A stretch of DNA of 50,662 bases from Chloroflexota bacterium (GTDB lineage: Bacteria > Chloroflexota > Chloroflexia > Thermomicrobiales > JADLAZ01), in contig JADLAZ010000229.1 in assembly GCA_020849725.1 (NCBI GenBank), positions 1-50,662 of the forward strand, written 5' to 3'. A program made the position numbers and the translations under genes. The notes under the pieces were generated by a model. The model saw only the letters and a program-made list of their open reading frames with translations. It did not search any database and was not told the origin of the DNA. Every line of letters starts with the position of its first letter. Within the stretch, counting starts at the first letter, position 1. Of the stretch, positions 8,635-15,895 are shown piece by piece.

Positions 8635-9068
8635 CGCTGGCTGCTTTCGATCCCGGCGCGTGGCTGGTACGTCCGCCGTACGGGATATCGGGCGCCGCCG
8701 ACACGTCAAGCGACCAGTCGGCGCAAGCGGGTCACCGTCGCTCCGTCACGTGCCCGCGTGTGGCTATGGTAGCACTCGCGCGCGGGAAAAAGAAGAGCGG
8801 CTCGCGGCAAACCCAGGGCAATCGCATCTTCTTTGTTGAGGCAATCGAGGATATGAACGGATCTAGAATGCGTCGTGATAGGGCGACCACCTCCGGATGT
8901 CGCTGCCTCGTCTTGTCCTGACCCGTCGCCGGCTCCACGCTTTGGTCCGAGTGCGGGATCGTGGAGGCTCAGTGGGGATGCTGATCCGGGTGACGGGCAT
9001 TCCTGGGTACTTGGTGGGGCGTCCGCCCTAATTTAGATGCGATTGCCCTGGCGGCAAACCAGGACCGA
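8635..9068. other. Gene-free stretch carrying the mini-element
   Basis: There is no convincing gene between the copy B amidohydrolase start and the Flp pilin stop. Most of the stretch is the 237-bp mobile mini-element. The remaining 170 bp before it (8635-8803) would hold the promoter of the amidohydrolase-Rieske run; I see no clear -35/-10 pair. Confidence 0.6.
8804..9060. mobile_element. 237-bp MITE-like mini-element with 10-bp target duplication
   Basis: The element runs from 8814 to 9050. It begins CAGGGCAATCGCATCT (8814-8829) and ends with the exact reverse complement AGATGCGATTGCCCTG (9035-9050), so the terminal inverted repeats match at 16 of 16 bases. It is flanked by a perfect 10-bp direct repeat GCGGCAAACC at 8804-8813 and 9051-9060, as left by transposition. 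Ends reading CAGGG and duplications of 8-10 bp fit the ISAs1 family, of which a full-size fragment lies at the window start. The interior has no transposase frame. A short plus-strand frame ending at the TAA of 9029-9031 finishes LVGRPP, faintly like the LLGCPPA end of the transposase at the window start. Confidence 0.85.
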
Positions 9069-9251
9069 TTACAGCGCCAACGATGCCGTAATGCGATCAT
9101 AGGTGCTGGCCAGTTGCGTGCCGAACACGGTCAGCGTCACAAACACGGCCAACGCGATCAGCAGGATGATCAAGGCATACTCGACCAGACCCTGTCCGGT
9201 CGCATGCCGGCCACCACTGCGCCATGTCATGTCAGCCCCGTACTCGGCCAT
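9069..9251 (-). CDS. Flp-type (type IVb) pilin, orphan
   Basis: A 60-residue pilin precursor. After a 19-residue positively charged leader it has G19|QGLVEYALIILLIALAVFV. Cleavage after Gly19 would put glutamate at mature position 5 next to tyrosine, the hallmark of Flp/TadE-processed pilins, followed by one hydrophobic helix and a short polar tail. The ATG at 9251 has the ribosome site CGGGAG, while the upstream ATG at 9290 has none. A TAGAAT-like -10 lies at 9289-9294 without a good -35. No Tad assembly genes (ATPase, prepilin peptidase, secretin) are in the window, so it depends on machinery encoded elsewhere. A mini-element sits 9 bp past its stop. Confidence 0.85.
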   Translation of the reverse strand: MAEYGADMTWRSGGRHATGQGLVEYALIILLIALAVFVTLTVFGTQLASTYDRITASLAL

Positions 9252-9329
9252 GCGCAACTCCCGTCCGATAGAGGGGCGCACCTGTTGCATTCTATACGCT
9301 CGGATGGGCGTTGTGTTTTGCGACGGCAG

Positions 9330-9366
9330 CCGCGCGAACGAGGTTGCCTGACGCTCGTTCGCGCGG
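9330..9366 (-). terminator. Hairpin terminator after the solute-binding protein gene
   Basis: A perfect 13-bp inverted repeat, CCGCGCGAACGAG (9330-9342) and CTCGTTCGCGCGG (9354-9366), with an 11-nt loop. It begins 13 bp past the stop codon of the minus-strand solute-binding protein gene. There is no T-run after it on the minus strand, so termination would rely on the very stable stem or on Rho. Confidence 0.7.
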
Positions 9367-9378
9367 CGATTGGCGCGA

Positions 9379-11589
9379 TCAGGACTTGAAGAAGAAGGTG
9401 ACCGGTCGCGAGATGCCCGGCGTCTTGCCGTCGGGGCTATTGTAGTGACGGCCCGGCACGTTGCCGATGTTTGTCTTTACCAGGCGGATACCGTTGGCGG
9501 CGCCGCCCAGCCCCACGACACCGATCGAGTAGACCTCGTCGGCGGCGATCTTCCAGATGTCCTTGCCCAGTTGCACGCGCCCAGCCTCCGGCTCACCGAA
9601 CGCTTTGCGCCATTTCTCCATCAGCTCACGTAGGCGTGCCGGCGGCTCCTTGCCCTGCTTCCCGGCCGACTGGAACCATGTTCCAAAGAGCGGGCCGCCG
9701 GCGCTGAGGCCGTTGAACGGGAAGACGTGGTCAGGGAAGGTGTAGAGGTGCTCGCTGCCGTCGTTGTTCCAGGTAAACATCTGCAGTTCGTTGGCGGCGG
9801 CGCGCGTCTCGCCGAGGCTGCGCTCGACCTCCTTGACATCCAGGTCGATGCCGATCTTCTTCCAGTGACCGCGAATCATCTCCATGATCTTGGTGTACTG
9901 GACGAACTGACCGCCGTACGTCGTAACCTCGACGCGGAGCCGGCCCTTGCCGTCGGAGCGCAGGCGGTAGCCCTCGCCATCCTTCTTGTCCAGCCCAATC
10001 TTGTCGAGCAGGTCGGTGGCCGCCTTCGGGTCGAGCGTCGACCAGAGTTTGCGGAACTCTGGGCCAGGGTTGTACTTGTTGTGGTCAGCCGGCACGACCG
10101 AGCCGGGTGTGCCAGTGCCGAGCCAGAACGTCTCGTTGATCTGGTCGCGATCAATGCCCAACGACAGCGCCCGCCGGAAGTCGGTATTGGCGAGCCACTT
10201 GGCGACCTCGGGGTCGGCCTCGTAGCTGAGATTGAACTTGATGATCATGTCGCAATAGTCGCCGGGGTCCAGGTAGACTCTGTAGCCGCCCTTCTGCTGG
10301 TTCTGCAAGAACACCGGCAACTTGCCGATATCGATGTGCCGCTCTTGCCAGTCGTACTCACCGGCGATCGCGCGCAGGTTGAGTACTTCCAGGTTCTCGG
10401 CGACCGACATCACGATCTTATCGATGTACGGCAATTGGTTGCCCTGAGTGTCGACCCAGACGCTGTAGGGATTGCGCTCCAGCACCCAGGTCGGGTTGTT
10501 GATCGGCGTCGTCGTCTTCCAGGCCGACAGCACTGGCAGGTCCGGGTTGATGGCCCAGTCGTTGCGGTTCTTGAACAGCAGTGGCCACTTTTCGATCTTG
10601 GCTTCCTGGAGGCGCTTGTCCAACTCATCCTTGGAGGCGTACTTCGGGTGGAATTGCTTGAGGTAGTGCGCTGGCGCGCAGGCGCCCATGGCGTTGACGC
10701 CGTTGAGCGAGTGGCCGCCGAGCGCCGTCGAGCCGGCCAACACCTCCGGGAACAGGTGATATGGCTCGGGGAAGACGAACTTGACACTGTACTGGTCGAC
10801 CTTCTCGACGGCGCCCTGCTTGCCATTGATGGCCATTGTTGAGGACTTAGTCGGGTTGAGGTCGTCGTTCTTGTAGAGGTCCTCGAACCAGAAGATGATG
10901 TCGTCGGCGGTGAAGGGTTTGCCATCGCTCCACCGCATGCCGCGTCGCAGCGACACGGTGAACGACTTGCCGCCGTCGCCAGCCTCGATCGAGCGAGCGA
11001 TGTTGGGCATGACTTTCTCGCCGGTGTAGTCCCAGAAGAAGAGGTTGTCCGGGCCGGCGGCGACGCGGTAGCCGTTCCACTTGTCGCCGGGACCGGTGAA
11101 GCCGCGCCGCCAGGCGCCGCCGTACTTGCCGATCTCGTGGACCGGTTTGACGACCAGCGGGTCCTGACCGATGCGCTCGGCAACCGGCGGCAGCTTGCCG
11201 GCCTTGACCAGCTCGGCCAGCACCGGCGCCTCGTTGAACTGCTTCGGGAACTGAGCTGCGTCGACGAGGATCTCCGGTCCCTCGGCCTTGCCGATGAGCT
11301 GCTTGCCCGGCGCCGTCGCTGCATCCGGCTTGGCCGGCGCAGCCGTCACCGGTGCGGCTACGGTGGTCGGCTGGCTGGCGGCCGGGGCAGTGGTGGCAGC
11401 CGGGGCTGGTTGGCTCGCCGGTGGTGCGGTCGTCGCTGCCGCGATCGGCGCCTTGGCCGGCTCGGTCGCCTTGGCGGCCGGCGACGGCGGCGCCCCGCCG
11501 CACGCGGCCAGCAGACTGGCCGCGCCAATGCCTCCCAGCATCACCCAGCTCAGCGCCGTGCGCCGCGAGACCCGATTGCCGTCACTCAT
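9379..11589 (-). CDS. ABC-type peptide/solute-binding lipoprotein (family 5)
   Basis: A 736-residue extracellular substrate-binding protein of the oligopeptide/nickel-binding family 5. The start at 11589 has the ribosome site AGGGGGA. The N-terminus carries a twin-arginine motif S8-R9-R10-T11 and a lipobox LLAAC with the lipidated cysteine at C30, so it is a Tat-exported lipoprotein. Residues 31-110 are a low-complexity Ala/Pro/Thr linker that lifts the domain off the membrane. The family core follows, with RRGMRWSDGKPFTADDIIFW (about 254-273) as the signature region. At 736 residues it is longer than the usual 500-600. No permease or ATPase genes are adjacent, so its transporter is encoded elsewhere. 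A good promoter lies at 11771-11799. Confidence 0.9.
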   Translation of the reverse strand: MSDGNRVSRRTALSWVMLGGIGAASLLAACGGAPPSPAAKATEPAKAPIAAATTAPPASQPAPAATTAPAASQPTTVAAPVTAAPAKPDAATAPGKQLIGKAEGPEILVDAAQFPKQFNEAPVLAELVKAGKLPPVAERIGQDPLVVKPVHEIGKYGGAWRRGFTGPGDKWNGYRVAAGPDNLFFWDYTGEKVMPNIARSIEAGDGGKSFTVSLRRGMRWSDGKPFTADDIIFWFEDLYKNDDLNPTKSSTMAINGKQGAVEKVDQYSVKFVFPEPYHLFPEVLAGSTALGGHSLNGVNAMGACAPAHYLKQFHPKYASKDELDKRLQEAKIEKWPLLFKNRNDWAINPDLPVLSAWKTTTPINNPTWVLERNPYSVWVDTQGNQLPYIDKIVMSVAENLEVLNLRAIAGEYDWQERHIDIGKLPVFLQNQQKGGYRVYLDPGDYCDMIIKFNLSYEADPEVAKWLANTDFRRALSLGIDRDQINETFWLGTGTPGSVVPADHNKYNPGPEFRKLWSTLDPKAATDLLDKIGLDKKDGEGYRLRSDGKGRLRVEVTTYGGQFVQYTKIMEMIRGHWKKIGIDLDVKEVERSLGETRAAANELQMFTWNNDGSEHLYTFPDHVFPFNGLSAGGPLFGTWFQSAGKQGKEPPARLRELMEKWRKAFGEPEAGRVQLGKDIWKIAADEVYSIGVVGLGGAANGIRLVKTNIGNVPGRHYNSPDGKTPGISRPVTFFFKS

Positions 11590-11770
11590 GATCGCGTCCC
11601 CCTGTCTGCTAGCAGCCCGCCACGGCGCGCATGCGCCGGCGAGACGGCAAGGCACAGCCGACGCCGGCCAGGACCGGACGCGGTGCCCCATCGTCACCAC
11701 GGCACGACCATGCCGTCAGCTCGGTCGCGAGTGCCGGGCGCGAGGGTGATGCCTTGCCTATCTTGCCTGA

Positions 11771-11799
11771 AGCATATATATCCGAGGAAGCGCCGTCAA
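11771..11799 (-). promoter_or_regulatory. Sigma-70-type promoter of the solute-binding protein gene
   Basis: Read on the minus strand: TTGACG (-35, 11799-11794), 17-bp spacer, TATGCT (-10, 11776-11771). The -35 matches the consensus at 5 of 6 and the -10 at 4 of 6; the spacing is ideal. Transcription would start near 11764 and leave a leader of about 175 nt before the ATG at 11589. Confidence 0.65.
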
Positions 11800-11805
11800 G
11801 TCGCT

Positions 11806-11842
11806 TTGATCAGGCGGATGTGTGACCGCACACGCTGATCAA
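11806..11842. promoter_or_regulatory. Interrupted dyad upstream of the promoter
   Basis: Outer arms TTGATCAG (11806-11813) and CTGATCAA (11835-11842) are perfect reverse complements. Inside them GTGTG (11820-11824) and CACAC (11829-11833) also pair around ACCG. The dyad abuts the -35 element of the solute-binding protein promoter and lies about 100 bp before the VOC gene, where a regulator of either gene could bind. An RNA hairpin is the alternative. Confidence 0.45.
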
Positions 11843-11943
11843 GGCACGGGACTTGATCGACCGTCCGGAACCCGGTAGGGTGCGCGATATCGCACTGTGC
11901 CGTCGAGAAACGGCGGCTCGATGCCACGCCAAGGAGGAAATTG

Positions 11944-12336
11944 GTGTCAGGGGGGATCATTGGATTCGGGCACGTCACGATCGTCGTCAACGATCTGGCG
12001 GCGACGAAGCGCTTCTATGGCGACCTACTCGGGCTGCCCGAGGCGAAGCGCCCTGACTGGGTGGCGCCGGGGGCGTGGTACCAACTCGGTGCGGGGCAGC
12101 TCCACATCCAGGTGAAGCCGGAGTTCGTCCCGCACGATTACCCGGTCGGGCCGCATTTCGCCATGTTCACCGCGCCAGAACGCTACCACCAGGTGATTGC
12201 GGACCTGGAGCGGGCCGGCGTCGTCTTTCATGTGCCACCACATCAGGATGCATCGGACGGCCAGTGGCGTGCCTTCTGCAAAGACCCCACTGGCAACAAC
12301 GTCGAGGTCACCGACCATAACCCGATGCCGCGCTGA
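11944..12336 (+). CDS. VOC/glyoxalase-family protein
   Basis: A 130-residue single vicinal-oxygen-chelate domain protein. The opening GHVTIVVNDLAATKRFYGDL is the classic first beta-alpha module, with the candidate metal-binding His; the second half ends with FCKDPTGNNVEVTDHN, where the final Glu is the usual ligand. Members include glyoxalases, ring-cleavage dioxygenases and resistance proteins, so the reaction cannot be named. The start is likely GTG at 11944, 6 nt after AAGGAGG. A TTG at 11941 lies in frame but too close to that site. It is followed by the SDR gene after 45 bp, probably as one transcript. Confidence 0.82.
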   Translation: MSGGIIGFGHVTIVVNDLAATKRFYGDLLGLPEAKRPDWVAPGAWYQLGAGQLHIQVKPEFVPHDYPVGPHFAMFTAPERYHQVIADLERAGVVFHVPPHQDASDGQWRAFCKDPTGNNVEVTDHNPMPR

Positions 12337-12381
12337 CCGCCGCGGCGTGAACTGGCGAGGGTCCAGCATGGAGGCAGCGGC

Positions 12382-13149
12382 ATGGCTGACCGGCTGAGGG
12401 ATCAGGTTGCCGTCATTACGGGGGGCAGCAGCGGCATCGGGCGGGCCATCGCGCTAAGCTTCGCCGCCGAGGGCGCTGACACTGCCATCGTGGCTCGTGG
12501 CCCGGCGGTCGAGTCGGTAGTGGCCCAGGTGTGCGGCCTGGGCCGGCGCGCGCTGGCAGTGCGTTGCGATGTGACTGACCCCGACGCGGTGGCGGTCACC
12601 ATTGCGGCAGTCGAGCGCGAGCTGGGGCCAATAACACTGCTGGTCAATGCCGCTGGTGGCACGCCATCCGGTTGGTCGGACCGGCCACTGTGGGAGACGC
12701 CGGTCGAGGAGTGGGATGCCTACGTTGCGCTGAATCTGCGGTCAGTCTTCCTCGTCACGCGCGCCGTCCTGAGGGCCGGACTGCTGGCTCGTAGGCAGGG
12801 CCGCATCATCACCATTGGGTCCGCCGCCGGCCGGCGGCCGTCGAACATCTCACCCTACACAGCGGCCAAGCATGGCGTGACCGGCCTGATGGCCCGCCTT
12901 GCGGTGGAGCTGCTCGACCATGGCATCGCTGCTAACACCATCTGTCCGACGGCCGTCGACACACCCCTGATGGCCACCAGCGGCGGCCGCGACCGCCGTG
13001 ATGCCTGGCTGTACCCCGAGGAGGTCGCCGCGGCGGCGCTCTACCTGGCCGCCGGTGCGCCGCCGCACATGACGGGCCAGTGCCTGGACCTGTATCCAGC
13101 TGGGCCGCCAACTCTCCCGCCGCGGCGTACCCGTCCGGCCGACTCGTGA
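12382..13149 (+). CDS. Short-chain dehydrogenase/reductase (SDR)
   Basis: A 255-residue classical SDR of FabG-like layout. The cofactor loop is TGGSSGIG (residues 13-20), NAAG is at 89-92, and the catalytic residues are S147, Y159 and K163 (Y-x3-K). It would reduce a carbonyl or oxidise an alcohol with NAD(P)(H). The second position of the usual acidic cofactor selector region reads AIVARG, which suggests NADP(H), an inference. The ATG at 12382 follows GGAGG. The C-terminal 15 residues are Pro/Arg-rich and unlike the core. Substrate unknown; its pairing with a VOC protein suggests small-molecule catabolism. Confidence 0.87.
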   Translation: MADRLRDQVAVITGGSSGIGRAIALSFAAEGADTAIVARGPAVESVVAQVCGLGRRALAVRCDVTDPDAVAVTIAAVERELGPITLLVNAAGGTPSGWSDRPLWETPVEEWDAYVALNLRSVFLVTRAVLRAGLLARRQGRIITIGSAAGRRPSNISPYTAAKHGVTGLMARLAVELLDHGIAANTICPTAVDTPLMATSGGRDRRDAWLYPEEVAAAALYLAAGAPPHMTGQCLDLYPAGPPTLPPRRTRPADS

Positions 13150-13160
13150 CGGGCCGTCAC
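13146..13160. terminator. Short palindrome at the SDR stop codon
   Basis: GTGACGG-G-CCGTCAC is a perfect 15-bp palindrome that includes the SDR stop codon, in the gap between convergent SDR and amidase genes. As a hairpin it would have only five or six base pairs, so it is a weak terminator candidate. Confidence 0.3.
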
Positions 13161-13231
13161 AAGGAGGGCGGTCGGACGAGCGATGGTGCCAGACGGCGGG
13201 GCGGTTAGCGCGTTGCGTGCCGTGACGTGCT

Positions 13232-14866
13232 TTAGAAACCGGGTGGTCGCCGGCCAGCCCATAACCCGGCGCGCTCTATCGTACGGGCGAGGCGCAATAC
13301 GCCGACCTCGTCCCACGGCCGCCCGATCACTTGGGTCGCCAGGGGAAGGCCGTCGCCGGTGAGGCCGGTCGGCACGACCACGGCCGGCCAGCCAAGGGCA
13401 TTGAATGGCACCATGAAGCGCGTGTTGCTGCGCGGGTCGCCCAGCGCGGGGGCGCCGTAGCCGAGCGCCGGCGTCGACAGGAAGTCGACGCGCTCCCACA
13501 ACCGGTCGAGGCGTGCGCGGAGCCGGGCGCGCATCTGCTGCGCCTGGACGTACGCCGCCGGGCCGTAGGCGTAGCCGACGAGGAGCCGGTGGAGCGGAGA
13601 TGGCCCGTACTCCTGCCGCCGCGATTGCAGCCACGGCTCGTGGAAGGCCAACGCTTCGAGGTTGATGATGGGTCCACCCGCGACGCGCAGTTCCTCCAGG
13701 TCCGGCACATCCAGATCGACGATCGTAGCGCCGGCATCGCGCAGCGCTGCTAGCCCAGCCTCCCAGGCTGCCTGCGCAGCCGGCTCCGGCGCACCCACGG
13801 CAGAGCCATCTTCCCGGATGGCGCCGACGCGCACGTTGCGCAACGGAGTCGGCCCGCCCAACCCAGACGCGACGTCTGGCACAGCCCCTGGGCGGGTACG
13901 CAGGTCGGCCGGGTCGTGCCCGGCCAGCACGTTCAGCGCCAGGGCCGCGTCCAGCATCGACCGAGTCATCGGTCCCAGGTGATCGAACGACCAGGAGAGC
14001 GTCACCGCACCGGCCAAGCTGACGCGGCCGAAGGTCGGCTTCAGGCCGACGATGCCGCACAGGGCCGCGGGTGTCCGGATCGAGCAGCCGGTGTCGGAGC
14101 CGAGCGCCAGGTAGGCCAGCCCGGCCGCCACCGCCGCCGCCGAACCCGAGCTGGAGCCGCCAGTGTCGTGACCCGCACGCCAGGGATTCTGGGTCGGTCC
14201 GAAGTGCGCGTTGGTCGACGTCGGATTGTAGGCGAACTCGCTCATCCGTGTCGTGCCGACGATGACCGCGCCGGCCTGCCGCAACGCGCGCACGGCCGTG
14301 GCGTCGGTGGCAGCGACCTGATCCGCCAGGATGATCGAGCCGGCGGTCGTCGGCAGCCCTTCGACAGCGAGCAGGTCTTTGACCGCGACCGGCACGCCGT
14401 GCAGCGGGCCGCGGTAGGCGCCGGCGACGATCTCACGCTCGGCCATCACGGCTGCCGCGCGCGCCTCGTCAGCCAGCACGCGCTGGAAGACGTTGAGGCT
14501 GCGGTCGTGCCGGGCTATGCGCGTCAGGATGCGCTCGGTCACCTCCACCGGCGAGACGTGTCGGTTGGCCAGCGCCGCCGCGACGACATGCAGGGGCGCG
14601 AAGGGATCGAGGGGATCATCCGTCGCGACTAACCCAGGTTCGGCCTCAGTGACGAGCCCACCGTCCACCGGGCGCCAATCCTTGAGCGTGTCGGGCGGCC
14701 TGTCGGACTCGCCACGGACCACCAGGCGCTCGAAGGCGTCGACATTCATAAGGAACGGCCCGGCGGTGATCGCCGCCAGCTCGTCGTCGGTCAGGGTGAT
14801 GCCGGCCCGCGCGGCATTGGCGCGCAGGCGGTCGAGCGCCGTCGGCCGATTCATGGACTCGCCCAT
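13232..14866 (-). CDS. Amidase-signature enzyme with extra N-terminal domain
   Basis: A 544-residue amidase-signature hydrolase. The catalytic Ser-cisSer-Lys triad is K163 (VAVKDLL), S238 (in TGGSSSGSA) and the nucleophile S262 (in SDTGCSIRTP), all in the expected order. Residues 1-85 precede the enzyme domain and look helical and charged (for example LDRLRANAARAGITLTDDEL), reminiscent of the small AtzG/GatC-type partner proteins of other amidases; this fusion reading is inference. It is related to but distinct from the gatA in this window, and the cofactor-free reaction would release ammonia or an amine from an amide. It is convergent with the SDR gene. The substrate is unknown. Confidence 0.85.
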   Translation of the reverse strand: MGESMNRPTALDRLRANAARAGITLTDDELAAITAGPFLMNVDAFERLVVRGESDRPPDTLKDWRPVDGGLVTEAEPGLVATDDPLDPFAPLHVVAAALANRHVSPVEVTERILTRIARHDRSLNVFQRVLADEARAAAVMAEREIVAGAYRGPLHGVPVAVKDLLAVEGLPTTAGSIILADQVAATDATAVRALRQAGAVIVGTTRMSEFAYNPTSTNAHFGPTQNPWRAGHDTGGSSSGSAAAVAAGLAYLALGSDTGCSIRTPAALCGIVGLKPTFGRVSLAGAVTLSWSFDHLGPMTRSMLDAALALNVLAGHDPADLRTRPGAVPDVASGLGGPTPLRNVRVGAIREDGSAVGAPEPAAQAAWEAGLAALRDAGATIVDLDVPDLEELRVAGGPIINLEALAFHEPWLQSRRQEYGPSPLHRLLVGYAYGPAAYVQAQQMRARLRARLDRLWERVDFLSTPALGYGAPALGDPRSNTRFMVPFNALGWPAVVVPTGLTGDGLPLATQVIGRPWDEVGVLRLARTIERAGLWAGRRPPGF

Positions 14867-14914
14867 CGCTACCCCTTCGCCAGCGCCGCTGGCCGCACGC
14901 TCTCGCGAGCGTCA

Positions 14915-14941
14915 TGGACGGAGACCTGGACGGAGACCTGG
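14915..14941. repeat. 12-bp tandem repeat beside tRNA-Arg
   Basis: TGGACGGAGACC occurs twice without a break (14915-14926, 14927-14938) plus the first three bases of a third copy. It lies just past the 3' end of the tRNA gene and may be replication slippage. Confidence 0.6.
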
Positions 14942-14946
14942 AAAAG

Positions 14947-15019
14947 TAGGCCTGGAGGGACTCGAACCCCCGACATGCGGATTAGAAGTCCGCTGTTCTA
15001 TCCACTGAACTACAGGCCC
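14947..15019 (-). tRNA. tRNA-Arg (anticodon TCT)
   Basis: Read on the minus strand, a full 73-nt cloverleaf is present. The acceptor stem GGGCCTG pairs with CAGGCCT (one G-T at the outer pair), the D stem is GTTC/GAAC, and the anticodon stem GCGGA/TCCGC has the loop CTTCTAA. The T arm is GGGGG-TTCGAGT-CCCTC with one G-T pair. The anticodon TCT reads AGA, a rare codon in high-GC genomes. CCA is not encoded. Confidence 0.95.
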
Positions 15020-15048
15020 GCGCTCAGCGTGCGCTGATGGACAAGGAC

Positions 15049-15078
15049 AGTATATCGGTGCGATGCCGGGCGGGCCAA
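15049..15078 (-). promoter_or_regulatory. Promoter of tRNA-Arg
   Basis: Read on the minus strand: TTGGCC (15078-15073), 18-bp spacer, TATACT (15054-15049). The -10 matches at 5 of 6 and the -35 at 4 of 6. The start site would be about 20 bp upstream of the mature tRNA. Confidence 0.5.
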
Positions 15079-15094
15079 AGGCGATGCGCTGAGG

Positions 15095-15592
15095 TCAGCG
15101 CCCGTTGAGAGGCAGCCAGTGAATCGTTAGTGGCACCAGCACAATCGTCATGATGATGCGCAGCAGGTGAATGACGGCGACGATGCCGCCGTTCGCGCCA
15201 GTGGCCTCAGCCGTGGCGGCGATGTAGTTCATGCCTCCGGGTGCTAGGCTGAACAGCGCCGTCGGTGTGTCAACGCCCGACAGGCGGGCCAGCAGCAGAC
15301 CCAGCCCGTAGCTGAGCACCAGCAGCAGCACCAGCGCCAGCAAGCTCGGCAGCAGCATCGTCTGGATCTGGCGCAGCGTGCCGACAGTGAAACCAATGCC
15401 GAGCAGCGCGCCGAGCACGATTTGCGCGCCCGTCACGAGTGGCGCCGGCAGTGGCGCCGGCGCCTCCGAGCTGAGCAGCGCGTAGGCAGCCACCGCCAGC
15501 ATCGAGCCGAGCATGACGCCGCCCGGCACCCGGAAGTGCTGCGCTGCCAAACCGCCGACTATTGCCAGTGCCGCCACCCAGATCATCCCCAT
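15095..15592 (-). CDS. AbrB-family membrane protein, half-size
   Basis: A 165-residue, very hydrophobic protein matching one repeat of the membrane AbrB family (PF05145; often misnamed ammonia monooxygenase). About five helices are visible. The conserved GGVMLGSMLAV region and the SLAPGGMNYIAATAEATGAN segment are typical of the family's second half. Most members have two such repeats and about 350 residues, so this is a half-size version; no partner copy is adjacent. The ATG at 15592 is preceded by GGGAGG seven bases upstream; the GTG at 15613 overlaps that ribosome site and is less likely. Transport substrate unknown. Confidence 0.8.
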   Translation of the reverse strand: MGMIWVAALAIVGGLAAQHFRVPGGVMLGSMLAVAAYALLSSEAPAPLPAPLVTGAQIVLGALLGIGFTVGTLRQIQTMLLPSLLALVLLLVLSYGLGLLLARLSGVDTPTALFSLAPGGMNYIAATAEATGANGGIVAVIHLLRIIMTIVLVPLTIHWLPLNGR

Positions 15593-15895
15593 GCCTGTGC
15601 CTCCCGCGCTCACCGTTGCTCGCTGCCACCGTGTGATAGCCGGCGCAGGATAGGTGGCCGAGGGAGCCGGCGCAACCGAACGCTATCAGACGACCCGCAT
15701 CGCGCCTGTGAGGGGTATGGTCTCACGCCTCATCGCCGTGTCTGCCCATGGTACAACCCCACGCGTGCAGGCGGCCCCATGGCGCCGCCGCGTCCACACG
15801 GGGTGACGTGAGTCGCCGGGTCGGTGCCCACCACGCGCATACCCCTCTTTACTCAAGCGCGCCGGCCGGCTACGCTCGTGCGGGAGGAGGCGCGC
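15593..15895. other. Divergent intergenic region, no gene seen
   Basis: About 300 bp between the AbrB-like gene and rpiA. It must hold both promoters, but I find no pair of hexamers better than chance. The only structured spot is GTGAG...CTCAC around 15711-15729. Confidence 0.4.

Larger units (their letters stand above)
11590..11943. promoter_or_regulatory. Divergent intergenic region
   Basis: About 350 bp between the minus-strand solute-binding protein and the plus-strand VOC gene. It holds the promoter of the former at 11771-11799, a dyad at 11806-11842, and the ribosome site of the latter (11931-11937). I see no gene in it. Confidence 0.6.

Noticed and set aside
8732..8938. Minus-strand frame of 68 residues across the mini-element
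   Set aside because: It crosses the element boundary, has no ribosome site and shows no coding character.
9727..10842. Plus-strand frame of 371 residues
   Set aside because: It is antisense to the solute-binding protein gene, and no family features are seen.
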